Position numbers and translations under genes: made by a program. The notes under the pieces were generated by a model. That model did not search any database, had not been told where the DNA came from, and saw nothing but the letters and a program-made list of their open reading frames with translations. This document shows, piece by piece, positions 1 through 7,482 of a stretch of 16,852 nt of DNA; position 1 is the first letter of the stretch; each line of letters starts with the position of its first letter. The stretch is from 2-12-FULL-42-15 sp964196565 (GTDB lineage Bacteria; Pseudomonadota; Gammaproteobacteria; Coxiellales; Coxiellaceae), in NCBI GenBank assembly GCA_964196565.1, contig CAXMUH010000011.1, positions 1 through 16,852 of the forward strand, written 5' to 3'.

Positions 1-1
1 C

Positions 2-2257
2 CTTAATAATCATTCTGAGGTGATCGGTAAATTTCACCGCACTTACTTTAGCAAAAGCACACTCGATGCCATTAACCAAAATAATCGACTAACCAGGAAG
101 CATAATCAAGCGCAACAATTTGAGGAAGTCTGGCAACTTGCAAATAATAAACAAATTTTCTGCCTATGCGAACGAGCACCTGTTTACGATGATAATGGGT
201 TCTTTGTTGCAATAGTTGCTAATGCAATAGACATAAGTGCTCATAAGCTGCAACAGCAGGAACTTACAAACAAAATAGAGCGTATTAATAACAAAAATAA
301 AGCCACTGAGTTGTATTTAAGAAATATTGTTGCTAACTTAGCAGACCATGTGTTCTGGGAAGATCGTGATGGCTTGATTTTAGGCTGCAATGAACTACAA
401 GCTATAAACTGTGGGTTTAAAAGTGCAGAAGAAGCGGTTGGCAAAACATTTTATGACATAGGAAAGATGCTCAATTGGGAGCAACATATGGTTGAACAAC
501 TACGCAAGAATGATCTTACAGTGATGGAAACTGATAAGACAATCAGCGTAGAAGAGGAAGTTATCTGGGCCGATGGCATACCTCGAACCTATTTATCAAA
601 AAAAGCTCCTTTAAAGGATGACAAAGGCATATGCATTGGCATAATCGGTTTAGCCTTCGATATCACGGAAAGAAAAGTTATGGAAAACAATTTACGCAGC
701 GCCAAAGAACGATTTGAAAACACAAATCTCGCCAAATCTAACTTTATCGCGAACATCAGTCACGATTTAAGAACCCCTTTACATACCATGCTTGGCATCG
801 CTGAACTGTTACAGATCAAACAACATTACCCAGAACAAGAATCGTTAATCGACGGCATTATTCAATCCGGACAGAATTTACTGAAATTAGTAGAGCAAAT
901 TCTACAGTTCTCTGAAATGGAAACCGCGCAACATAACTTTCAAATTGAAAGCCTTGATCTCAGACAATTGATTGAAAATATAATCTTAGAGCATGCGGCA
1001 AAAGCGAAAGAAAACAATATCGATTTAATTATTTCATATTGCGAATCAACACCGCGCCTGATAAAAAGCAACGCGCAATTGCTTCGACGAATTATCTGCA
1101 ATCTTCTCGGCAATGCGCTTAAATTTACGGGTCAAGGGCACATTCTAATCGCAGTCGAACCCGTTTCGGTAAATAAAAATAGTGTCGAACTTCAAATCGT
1201 CATTGAAGACACCGGGGTTGGGATTTCAAAAGAAGACATCAAATATATTTTTGATCGCTTCTATCGTGCAGCGCCCTCTTATAATGGAAAATACAAAGGT
1301 TCAGGATTAGGTCTGGCCATAGCCAAACAACTAACAGAACGCTTAGGCGGTGAATTACAAGTCAATAGCCAACTCGGCATGGGTACCACGTTTAGTTGCA
1401 CACTCAATTTTAAATTGGCAAGCAATCGCATTGACTTTCATGTGCTCGAAGATCAGTTTAGCGATGCCAATATTTTAATCGTTGATGATCACGTCAAACG
1501 TCGTGAAACCCTATTGAAACAAATCCCCTGCAAAAATAAACTCGCCCTCACCAGCGCTAAAGCAGTCGTTTTCTTTATGTCACAAAAACTGACTCCAAAA
1601 CACAACCTTATTATTATTGATGATGACATCAAAGCTATGAAGCCTGAATCGCTGGCTAAAGTGATTCACACCATGAGTGAGCCTGGCAGAGAACCACTGC
1701 TGGTGCTTGTCACCAAGTTAAAAAATAATAAAATTATATTTTCCCAGCATGATTACTTTACTCAAGCTTTATCCAAACCACTACAGCCAACCGATATCAA
1801 TCACCTGCTGGCGCCAACCTGGGAAAAATGGCAGGATTCACAGCAGCGAAAACACCATAAACCGCTGCAACAATCTTTAGATGTGTTGCTGGTTGAGGAT
1901 GAGCCTTTGATTCAACGCTTCACCCAACAAGTCTTGGCGGAATTTGGATGTAAAGTGCAAATTGCGGAAAATGGCAAAGAGGCGCTTAGCAAGTCAGAAC
2001 AACGCTATGATTTAATTCTTATGGATATTGGACTTCCGGATATCAGTGGAATTGAGGTAACAAAACTCATTCGTCAAGCAAAAAATGTGAATTGTAAAAC
2101 ACCGATCATCGCCTTAACGGCACACGCATCTGATTATGACAAAGCGCGCTGCATCACATCAGGTGTCAGTGACTTTTTAACAAAACCCGCATCCTACGTC
2201 AGCTTTAAAAAAATATTACAAAAATATCAAAACGCCTCTGTCATTGCGAGGGAGTGA
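2..2257 (+). CDS. Hybrid sensor histidine kinase/response regulator, 5' end cut by the window
   Basis: This is a signalling kinase that should autophosphorylate on His and pass phosphate to its own receiver domains. The frame is open to the left edge, so the GTG at 20 is probably internal. Numbering from that GTG, the domains are: end of a PAS domain (about 1-80), a second PAS (about 97-220), HisKA with H-box SHDLRTP and phospho-acceptor H248, HATPase_c (N-box NLLGNALKF near 361, G1 DTGVGIS near 397, G2 GSGLGLA near 427), a first receiver (about 482-595: DD489-490, D534, K586) and a second, more canonical receiver (about 620-735: ED626-627, D669 in LMDIGLPD, T700, K722). No transmembrane segment is visible in the part seen and there is no HPt domain, so a separate HPt partner is inferred. 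The last residues (NASVIARE) are encoded by a REP-like repeat, and a 33-bp copy of the 3' end lies downstream at 2652. The signal sensed is unknown. Confidence 0.93.
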   Translation, partial: LNNHSEVIGKFHRTYFSKSTLDAINQNNRLTRKHNQAQQFEEVWQLANNKQIFCLCERAPVYDDNGFFVAIVANAIDISAHKLQQQELTNKIERINNKNKATELYLRNIVANLADHVFWEDRDGLILGCNELQAINCGFKSAEEAVGKTFYDIGKMLNWEQHMVEQLRKNDLTVMETDKTISVEEEVIWADGIPRTYLSKKAPLKDDKGICIGIIGLAFDITERKVMENNLRSAKERFENTNLAKSNFIANISHDLRTPLHTMLGIAELLQIKQHYPEQESLIDGIIQSGQNLLKLVEQILQFSEMETAQHNFQIESLDLRQLIENIILEHAAKAKENNIDLIISYCESTPRLIKSNAQLLRRIICNLLGNALKFTGQGHILIAVEPVSVNKNSVELQIVIEDTGVGISKEDIKYIFDRFYRAAPSYNGKYKGSGLGLAIAKQLTERLGGELQVNSQLGMGTTFSCTLNFKLASNRIDFHVLEDQFSDANILIVDDHVKRRETLLKQIPCKNKLALTSAKAVVFFMSQKLTPKHNLIIIDDDIKAMKPESLAKVIHTMSEPGREPLLVLVTKLKNNKIIFSQHDYFTQALSKPLQPTDINHLLAPTWEKWQDSQQRKHHKPLQQSLDVLLVEDEPLIQRFTQQVLAEFGCKVQIAENGKEALSKSEQRYDLILMDIGLPDISGIEVTKLIRQAKNVNCKTPIIALTAHASDYDKARCITSGVSDFLTKPASYVSFKKILQKYQNASVIARE
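2198..2230 (+). repeat. 33-bp direct repeat, copy 1 (inside the kinase 3' end)
   Basis: This segment, encoding VSFKKILQKYQ of the kinase, is identical base for base to 2652-2684. The two copies diverge immediately on both sides. In this copy the reading frame runs on into a REP-like repeat and stops at 2257. Confidence 0.9.
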
Positions 2258-2537
2258 AACGACTGTGGCAATCCAGGCGCAGTGTCAACTGCTGCTGATC
2301 TAACTTATGTTTTATTATTTTGGCCACATAATCAAACCTCTTCTCATCATTATTATTCTTGAGGTAATTTAAAACACGTAGCTCACGCGCAAGTTCCTTC
2401 TCAACCTTAAAATCACCTTCACTAAATTGTTGCAAAAATCTTTGCGACAAAGACTGCCAAACTTCCTCAGCTCTAATCTTAAATGACACAGGCTTTATCT
2501 CATACCTACCTATTATTGGAAGCTCAAACAATTTCAT
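2241..2537 (-). CDS. Small hypothetical protein, 98 aa
   Basis: The product is not recognised. It is a charged, apparently soluble protein with no signal peptide or membrane segment; the middle (about residues 25-80) is rich in Lys, Glu, Leu and Gln and is probably helical. It is credited as a gene because an AGAGGAG ribosome binding site (complement of 2547-2553) sits 9 nt before the ATG. The last eleven residues (LDCHSRFTPSQ) are encoded by the REP-like repeat and are probably an acquired tail. The gene converges on the histidine kinase and overlaps its last 17 bp. It lies wholly inside the 421-bp segment flanked by the 33-bp direct repeats, so it may have arrived with that segment. No homologue is known to me. 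Confidence 0.5.
   Translation of the reverse strand: MKLFELPIIGRYEIKPVSFKIRAEEVWQSLSQRFLQQFSEGDFKVEKELARELRVLNYLKNNNDEKRFDYVAKIIKHKLDQQQLTLRLDCHSRFTPSQ
2242..2276. repeat. REP-like interspersed repeat (CATTGCGAG...GGCAATCCAG type)
   Basis: The element begins CATTGCGAGG and ends GGCAATCCAG, with ATTGC/GCAAT as inverted ends. From memory this resembles a dispersed repeat of Legionellales and other bacteria; copy number here could not be tested. It contains the stop codon of the plus-strand kinase (2255-2257). The minus-strand small gene reads through it and stops at 2241-2243, so one repeat provides the tails of two convergent genes. Confidence 0.6.
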
Positions 2538-2651
2538 CTAGCTATTCTCCTCTAAATATAAACGTCCAAGTGTAACCCAATAACCTTAAAGCATAATGAA
2601 GTGGCTTTAGTTAGGCTTGATATTTTATGCGGTATTCCAAAAGCCGCCCCT

Positions 2652-2711
2652 GTCAGCTTTAAAAAAATATTACAAAAATATCAAGCTGCTGCAGTGAACA
2701 TAGAGAAATAA
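2652..2711 (+). pseudogene. Displaced 3' end of the histidine kinase (or of a paralogue)
   Basis: The first 33 bp (2652-2684) exactly repeat 2198-2230. Read in the same frame they continue as VSFKKILQKYQ-AAAVNIEK and stop at TAA 2709-2711. This looks like an ordinary receiver-domain C-terminus, unlike the repeat-derived tail of the intact gene. The bases just upstream (about 2639-2651) show only loose resemblance to the kinase. It has no start or ribosome binding site of its own. Confidence 0.6.
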
Positions 2712-2720
2712 TTAACTTTA

Positions 2721-2825
2721 CGTCATCCCAGCGAAAGTGCATCGTCATCCCAGCGAAAGTGCATCGTCATCCCAGCGAAAGTGCATCGTCATCCCAGCGA
2801 AAGTGCATCGTCATCCCAGCGAAAG
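2721..2825. repeat. 22-bp tandem repeat, four units plus a partial fifth
   Basis: Four identical 22-bp units start at 2721, 2743, 2765 and 2787. Each begins CGTCATCCCAGCGAAAG and ends TGCAT. A fifth unit from 2809 matches only its first 17 bp and then continues into a complete REP hairpin. Each unit is therefore the left half of that hairpin plus five bases. There are no spacers, so this is not a CRISPR array; replication slippage from a REP end is the likely origin. Confidence 0.9.
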
Positions 2826-2884
2826 CTGGGATCTCTTGAAATCAAGCACCGATTCAGTGAGATTCCTGCTTTCGCAGGAAAGAC
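2809..2884. repeat. REP pair: two hairpins in inverted orientation
   Basis: The first hairpin is ATCCCAGC-GAAA-GCTGGGAT at 2813-2832 (8-bp stem). The second is TTCCTGC-TTTC-GCAGGAA at 2863-2880 (7-bp stem). The second is an imperfect reverse complement of the first, with CGTCAT-like bases at both outer edges, so the pair resembles a bacterial BIME. A further half-copy (GATTCCCGCTTTCGCA) lies near 2911-2926. The pair sits downstream of the minus-strand rlpA-like gene and could end its transcript. Confidence 0.75.
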
Positions 2885-2942
2885 GGAGACTTAAGCGCCG
2901 ATTTAACAAGATTCCCGCTTTCGCACAAAAGCTAATATTTAC

Positions 2943-3422
2943 TTAAATCACAGTCAATTTAATGTCTGCTACGCCTTGATCTAAATAACCTAACTGTGCT
3001 GCTGCGGCTTTTGACAAATCAGCAATCCTATTATCAGCATACGGTCCACGATCCGTAACTGTAGCGATAACCGACTTGTGATTTTTTAAATTTGTCACCC
3101 GCACTTTCGTAAACATAGGCAATTCGTCACTGGCAATGGTCAGCGCGTTGGCGTCAAACTTCTGCCCACTTGCTGTTTTGGTGCCAAAATTGCTGGCTAC
3201 GTCATACCAAGACGCTTTACCTGTCTGTGTATAACCCTTGTTAACGTGCGCCATTGGATAATAGCGTTTACCTTTAATCACATAGGAATGTGCAGTTTTA
3301 GGAGCTTGTTTACCCTCAATAGCATGTGAATGTGTACTGTGGGCAGCTAATGATGCTGTAGAAATAGAAAATATAACTAAACCCGACGCGACTGATAACA
3401 GACGACTTTTAAGTAATCTCAT
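2943..3422 (-). CDS. rlpA: RlpA-like septal ring lytic transglycosylase / DPBB-domain secreted protein
   Basis: RlpA proteins are periplasmic or outer-membrane double-psi beta-barrel proteins that cleave peptidoglycan strands lacking stem peptides during cell separation. This 159-aa product has a signal peptide (MRLLKSRLLS... to about ASLAA, residues 1-27) and an RlpA-type lead-in (VIKGKRYYPMAHVNKGY). The barrel follows: GKASWY 68-73, TASGQKFD 83-90, VTNLKNHKSV and TDRGPY with D124, then IADLSKAAAAQLGY. There is no lipobox Cys, so it is probably soluble and periplasmic, and it lacks the SPOR domain of longer RlpA. The start is the ATG at 3422, which has GAGG 5 nt upstream; an in-frame ATG at 3464 lies inside the -10 box and is rejected. 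The usual Glu after TASG is Gln87, and the usual His of the TAAH motif is Ser98, so transglycosylase activity is uncertain. Confidence 0.85.
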   Translation of the reverse strand: MRLLKSRLLSVASGLVIFSISTASLAAHSTHSHAIEGKQAPKTAHSYVIKGKRYYPMAHVNKGYTQTGKASWYDVASNFGTKTASGQKFDANALTIASDELPMFTKVRVTNLKNHKSVIATVTDRGPYADNRIADLSKAAAAQLGYLDQGVADIKLTVI

Positions 3423-3462
3423 GTTGACCTCATATACTCTTGTTAATAGCTTCAAGTTGTGC

Positions 3463-3491
3463 ATTATACGAACATAATGAGCATATGTAAA
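3463..3491 (-). promoter_or_regulatory. Sigma-70 promoter of the rlpA-like gene
   Basis: On the minus strand TTTACA (complement of 3486-3491) and a perfect TATAAT (complement of 3463-3468) are separated by 17 bp. Transcription would start near 3456, about 35 nt before the ATG at 3422. Confidence 0.7.
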
Positions 3492-3512
3492 TCAATAACT
3501 TAGAAAATGAGT

Positions 3513-3528
3513 TTTTCCTATAGGAAAA
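3513..3528. repeat. 16-bp perfect palindrome upstream of rlpA
   Basis: TTTTCCTATAGGAAAA is fully self-complementary. It lies 21 bp upstream of the rlpA -35 box and 6 bp from the large inverted repeat. It could be an operator, or part of the neighbouring repeat element; nothing in the sequence decides this. Confidence 0.4.
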
Positions 3529-3534
3529 GATAGC

Positions 3535-3623
3535 TAATGGGGTCAAGTCTTGACTTTACCCATTTAAAACAGCGTATTAACCAAGAGTTTTAAAATAGGT
3601 AAAGTCAAGACTTGACCCCATTA
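3535..3623. mobile_element. Inverted-repeat element with 26-bp perfect arms (TGGGGTCAAGTCTTGAC family)
   Basis: Arms at 3535-3560 and 3598-3623 are perfect 26-bp reverse complements, and the pairing nearly continues inward (ATTTAAAAC versus GTTTTAAAAT). Each arm itself contains the palindrome GTCAAG-T-CTTGAC. The 89-bp unit has no coding capacity. From memory, TGGGGTCA-type repeats are linked to REP-associated tyrosine transposases, so a non-autonomous mobilised repeat is inferred; no transposase is present. The right arm ends 3 bp from the pepN stop codon, so it probably also acts as the pepN transcript's 3' hairpin. Confidence 0.7.
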
Positions 3624-3626
3624 CTC

Positions 3627-6266
3627 TTATGAGAGGCTTTTTGTGGTTAACTCATAAACATCGCTAGAAAGCTTGTCATGAGCTAAAATCCGCTCTAATT
3701 CGGCTCTCATCAAGGCTTGCCGCGGCTTATCGAATTGTTGCCAACGCGTTAATGGTTGTAGAATTCTCGCGGCCACTTGTGGATTTTCAGCATCAAGCTT
3801 AAGGATTTGGTCACCCAAAAAGTGATAACTCTCACCGCTTAAATCATGAAAACGCAAAATATTATTGGCGAATCCACCAATTAGCGAATACACATTATTA
3901 GGATTAAAAATATCAAAGGCTGGATTCTTCGTTTGCGCTTTAACATTTTCCAGTGTTGATGGCAGCAAAGAACTCGCTTGCAGCATTAACCACTTATTGA
4001 CAACCAATGGTTGGCTTTTAAATTTATCATAAAATTCATCCAAAGCAAGTTGCCGCTGCTCACAATCATAATTATTTAAACTCACCAGCGCGCCCATGCT
4101 GTCAGTCATATTATCTGCATCTCTAAACTGCTGATAAGCAAGATCATAAAACTGTTTATCTTCGGTTGCCGTTAAATAGTCTAATGCTAAATTTGAAATC
4201 GCGCGTTTACCAGCATCGATCATGTTAAATTGATACGGGCCTGTCGGCTTCTTCTTATAATAATGCAACCAATTTTCAGCTAATGCGATCGCTAATGATT
4301 TATGGATAAATTCACGCGCCACATGAATCGCCTCAATATCAAAACAACCATTTTGTTGTAACAAATATGAAAAACCAGGCAATCTTAACAGCTGCGCGAT
4401 ATATTGGTAATCTTGATGTTCGTCTTCAAGTATGGTTTTAAATGCATTAATCAACTCTTGATCTTCCGTTAGCGATTGACCTTTTTGATACTGATCGACC
4501 AAGCGGAAGATCGAACGGGTTAAATACTGCTGCGCCGACTCATAACGACTAAAAAAATCACTGTCACACTGCAGCAACCATAACAATTCATCATCGCTAT
4601 AATCATATTTCAATTTAACCGGAGCCGAGAATCCTCTCAACAATGATACCGCAGGTTTTTCAGTTACATTGATAAATTGAAACGTTTGCACGGGCTCGGT
4701 TACTTCCAATATCCGTGTACCATCTTGAGGCTTATTTTCGCCTGCTAATGTTGTCGGCATATCTTCACACTTTGAAGAAATAAGACCCACTGCTAAAGGC
4801 AAATGAAATGGGAGTTTCATTTTTTGGCCTGGCGTTGCTGGCGTTGTTTGTTTAACCGTTAAGGTAAATGTTTTTTGTTTTTTGTCATATTCACTCTCAA
4901 TATCCAGCACAGGCGTTCCCGCCTGATCATACCAACGCTTAAATTGGGTTAAATCACGGCCTGAGGCATCTTCCATCACGTTAACAAAATCTTCGGTGGT
5001 AACCGCTTGTCCGTCATAACGCTCAAAATAAAGATCCATCGCTTTATGAAAATTTTCTTCGCCGATCAGGGTTCGAATCATACGAATCACTTCCGCCCCT
5101 TTGCGATAAACTGTCATCGTATAAAAATTATTAATTTCAATATAAGATTGCGGACGAATCGGATGCGCCATCGGGCCTGCATCTTCTAAAAATTGATTAT
5201 TCCTAACCACGTTTACGGTATCAATTCGTGCAACACCGGGTGATGTCATATCTTCAGTAAAAGTTTGATCACGAAAGACAGTTAAGCCTTCTTTTAATGT
5301 TAACTGAAACCAATCACGGCACGTAATTCGATTACCGGTCCAGTTATGAAAATATTCATGGCCAATCACACCTTCTATTAATACATAATCCGAATCGGTG
5401 GCGGTTTCTGGTTTCGCTAACACACAACGGGTATTAAAAATATTTAAGCCCTTGTTTTCCATTGCGCCCATATTAAAATCGCTCACTGCAACAATCATAT
5501 AAACGTCAAGGTCATATTCACGGCCATATTTCTGTTCATCCCATTGCATCGATTTAATTAAAGCTTTTAAAGCATAGTCACCCTGATCTTTATAGCCTTT
5601 TTCCAAATATAAATGCAGGTCTACGTCTGTACCGGATAGAGTTTTATAGGTTTCTGTTAACAAATCAAAATCACCTGCCACTAAAGCAAATAAGTAACAC
5701 GGCTTAAGCGATGGATCTTCCCAATGCGCCCAATGGCGATTTCCCGCTAATTCTCTGGTTTCAATTAAATTACCATTTGAAAGTAAATACGGGTATTTAG
5801 TTTTGTCTGCCGTAATCGTCGTGGTAAAAATCGCCATCACATCAGGGCGATCTAAATAATAAGTAATGCGACGAAAGCCTTGTGCCTCACACTGGGTACA
5901 AAAGTTCGTGCGCGACTGATACAAGCCACTTAAAGATTTATTTTCTTGTGGTTTAATCACCACAACCGTCTCTAAGGTAAACTCATCCGGCACTTTAGCA
6001 ATCGTTAGCGAGACATCATCTACCTGGTATTCATTTTGCGATAAAAGTTCACCATTAAGATAAACCTTTTTTAACTGCATATGTTCACCATCCAGACGCA
6101 GAGCAGCTTCTCGATTCTTGGCAACAGGATTGCGCTTCATCTCTAGAATCGATTTTACTTGTACATACTCCTCATGCAGATCAAAATTCAAGTGTATCGT
6201 TTCAATCAGAAAATCAGCCGGCCGATAGTCTTTTAGATAGATAGTCTCTGGGTTAAAGCTCGCCAT
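3627..6266 (-). CDS. pepN: Aminopeptidase N (M1 family zinc metallopeptidase)
   Basis: PepN is a cytoplasmic zinc aminopeptidase that removes N-terminal residues from peptides, the last stage of ATP-dependent protein breakdown. The 879-aa product matches the bacterial PepN length (E. coli 870). The substrate-binding GAMEN motif is at 267-271, followed by NKGLNIFNTR. The zinc site HEYFHNWTGNRIT has H303, E304 and H307, and the third zinc ligand is E326 in LKEGLTVF. The C-terminal PepN-type helical domain is complete, ending near the stop. An AAAGG-like site precedes the ATG. It lies 138 bp downstream of the potassium-channel gene on the same strand, so it could be co-transcribed or use its own promoter. 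Its 3' end abuts the large inverted repeat. Confidence 0.97.
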   Translation of the reverse strand: MASFNPETIYLKDYRPADFLIETIHLNFDLHEEYVQVKSILEMKRNPVAKNREAALRLDGEHMQLKKVYLNGELLSQNEYQVDDVSLTIAKVPDEFTLETVVVIKPQENKSLSGLYQSRTNFCTQCEAQGFRRITYYLDRPDVMAIFTTTITADKTKYPYLLSNGNLIETRELAGNRHWAHWEDPSLKPCYLFALVAGDFDLLTETYKTLSGTDVDLHLYLEKGYKDQGDYALKALIKSMQWDEQKYGREYDLDVYMIVAVSDFNMGAMENKGLNIFNTRCVLAKPETATDSDYVLIEGVIGHEYFHNWTGNRITCRDWFQLTLKEGLTVFRDQTFTEDMTSPGVARIDTVNVVRNNQFLEDAGPMAHPIRPQSYIEINNFYTMTVYRKGAEVIRMIRTLIGEENFHKAMDLYFERYDGQAVTTEDFVNVMEDASGRDLTQFKRWYDQAGTPVLDIESEYDKKQKTFTLTVKQTTPATPGQKMKLPFHLPLAVGLISSKCEDMPTTLAGENKPQDGTRILEVTEPVQTFQFINVTEKPAVSLLRGFSAPVKLKYDYSDDELLWLLQCDSDFFSRYESAQQYLTRSIFRLVDQYQKGQSLTEDQELINAFKTILEDEHQDYQYIAQLLRLPGFSYLLQQNGCFDIEAIHVAREFIHKSLAIALAENWLHYYKKKPTGPYQFNMIDAGKRAISNLALDYLTATEDKQFYDLAYQQFRDADNMTDSMGALVSLNNYDCEQRQLALDEFYDKFKSQPLVVNKWLMLQASSLLPSTLENVKAQTKNPAFDIFNPNNVYSLIGGFANNILRFHDLSGESYHFLGDQILKLDAENPQVAARILQPLTRWQQFDKPRQALMRAELERILAHDKLSSDVYELTTKSLS

Positions 6267-6404
6267 AATATGATTACCTTTAATAATGTGCTAAATAGCC
6301 AAATATTCTATCAGAACTGATTACAAAGAAGCACATAAAATTATTTATTCTGTCTAATCAATATACTATAACTTGAAATGCCATGGCAGGATAAGAACGC
6401 TCGT

Positions 6405-7262
6405 CTATTTTTCGATGTCTCCCTGGTGCAGGCTCTTTTCCAATGCATTGAGCTTACTATTAACCTGATGTATGATTTGAGAAAACTCAAACTGCGAGTC
6501 CTGCAGCTCTTTTACTTTCTGCAAAAGAAGCTCCACATTGGTCTCTTCTTTTTTTACCCCTGCAACTTCTTTGCGCAGCACCAACGCTAAAAAATTTGCG
6601 GTAATCACCACAAAGATTCCCAAACCAAGAATAATGAGTCCAATCCCTATCAATCGACCCAAAGCACTGGTTGGAACAACATCACCATAACCCACAGTGG
6701 AGACAGTCACCACCGCCCACCAAATTCCCTCCCATGCGGATTTCACATTGGGATCAATGCCCGCAACCAGCAATCCAAAAATCACTACAATAATTGCAGC
6801 AGCGACCAAAGTGGTGCGTAATTTTCCATCAGAGAAAAAGCTAATTAATAAACTTAAAGCCGGAGCCAAAATAACAATCGCCAAAATAGGCCGAACCGTT
6901 CTTAACAGCGTCATCGCATAGACATGTTGGGCGAGAACAGCTATACCCAAGACTATAATAATAGGCAGCAACCAATTTTGGCGTAAAAATCGCCAACGGT
7001 CTTTAACAAAGAAAAGCAACACAATCAGCTCAAGAACAAAAAATAACCACACTGCTAAATTAATTAACCTACGGTGAAACTTATCCATTGTATGTAAAAT
7101 TTCCAACTGCCACTGCAACAGCAAAACAATCGCCACAAACACAACAATGTAATTAAAAATTTTCCCCCACGTTCTAGCCCGTTTAGGCTCACTCGGGTGA
7201 ACACCAGACATGCCGATAATAGCTAAGATATGTGCTTTTTGCATCCATTGACGTAATTTCAA
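6405..7262 (-). CDS. Voltage-gated-type potassium channel (ion channel, pore-loop family)
   Basis: This 285-aa inner-membrane protein has the K+ selectivity filter TVSTVGYGD (T189-V-G-Y-G-D194) in a pore loop at about 175-196. Hydrophobic segments at about 34-52, 65-86, 97-113, 123-142 and 150-170, with a final helix at 200-228, give a six-transmembrane KvAP/Kch-like layout. The cytoplasmic tail (about 237-282) is charged and heptad-like, suggesting a coiled coil for assembly. No RCK/TrkA-N domain is visible, and the fourth segment has few of the regularly spaced arginines of a true voltage sensor, so gating is unknown. The start codon is TTG, chosen because AAGGAG sits 7 nt upstream; the first in-frame ATG (codon 7) is too far from it. 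It is divergent from fis. Confidence 0.88.
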   Translation of the reverse strand: MKLRQWMQKAHILAIIGMSGVHPSEPKRARTWGKIFNYIVVFVAIVLLLQWQLEILHTMDKFHRRLINLAVWLFFVLELIVLLFFVKDRWRFLRQNWLLPIIIVLGIAVLAQHVYAMTLLRTVRPILAIVILAPALSLLISFFSDGKLRTTLVAAAIIVVIFGLLVAGIDPNVKSAWEGIWWAVVTVSTVGYGDVVPTSALGRLIGIGLIILGLGIFVVITANFLALVLRKEVAGVKKEETNVELLLQKVKELQDSQFEFSQIIHQVNSKLNALEKSLHQGDIEK

Positions 7263-7381
7263 CGGTGCGCTCCTTGCTTAAATAAAAATTAAATTCCTTT
7301 AGGATAGTTTACTAAATTATTGATCATAGGGCGAACTTTTACCAATATTCTTTTGCTCGAAAAAATATGTGCAATTTCCCC

Positions 7382-7409
7382 TTGTGAACAATTGAACGAA
7401 TGATATAAT
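7382..7409 (+). promoter_or_regulatory. Promoter of fis-purH-purD
   Basis: TTGTGA (7382-7387), a 16-bp spacer and TATAAT (7404-7409) preceded by TG at 7401-7402 form an extended -10 promoter about 70 nt before the fis start. No second promoter of this quality was seen before purH or purD, which fits one transcript. Confidence 0.65.
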
Positions 7410-7482
7410 GTTGCACCACAAGGCTTGAAGAAGGACATTCCCAAGTCAACTTGAACAATAAACTAACCACAAGGAGCAGACC

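Noticed and set aside
2721..2825. Possible CRISPR array
   Set aside because: The units are directly adjacent with no unique spacers and no cas genes nearby; it is a tandem duplication of a REP half-site.
2737..2946. Plus-strand 69-aa ORF across the tandem repeat
   Set aside because: The protein is simply the 22-bp repeat read in three frames (HRHPSES...), with no ribosome binding site; it is a repeat artefact.
3423..3464. N-terminal extension of the rlpA-like gene to the ATG at 3464
   Set aside because: That ATG lies inside the TATAAT box, and the next ATG (3422) has a ribosome binding site followed by a proper signal peptide.
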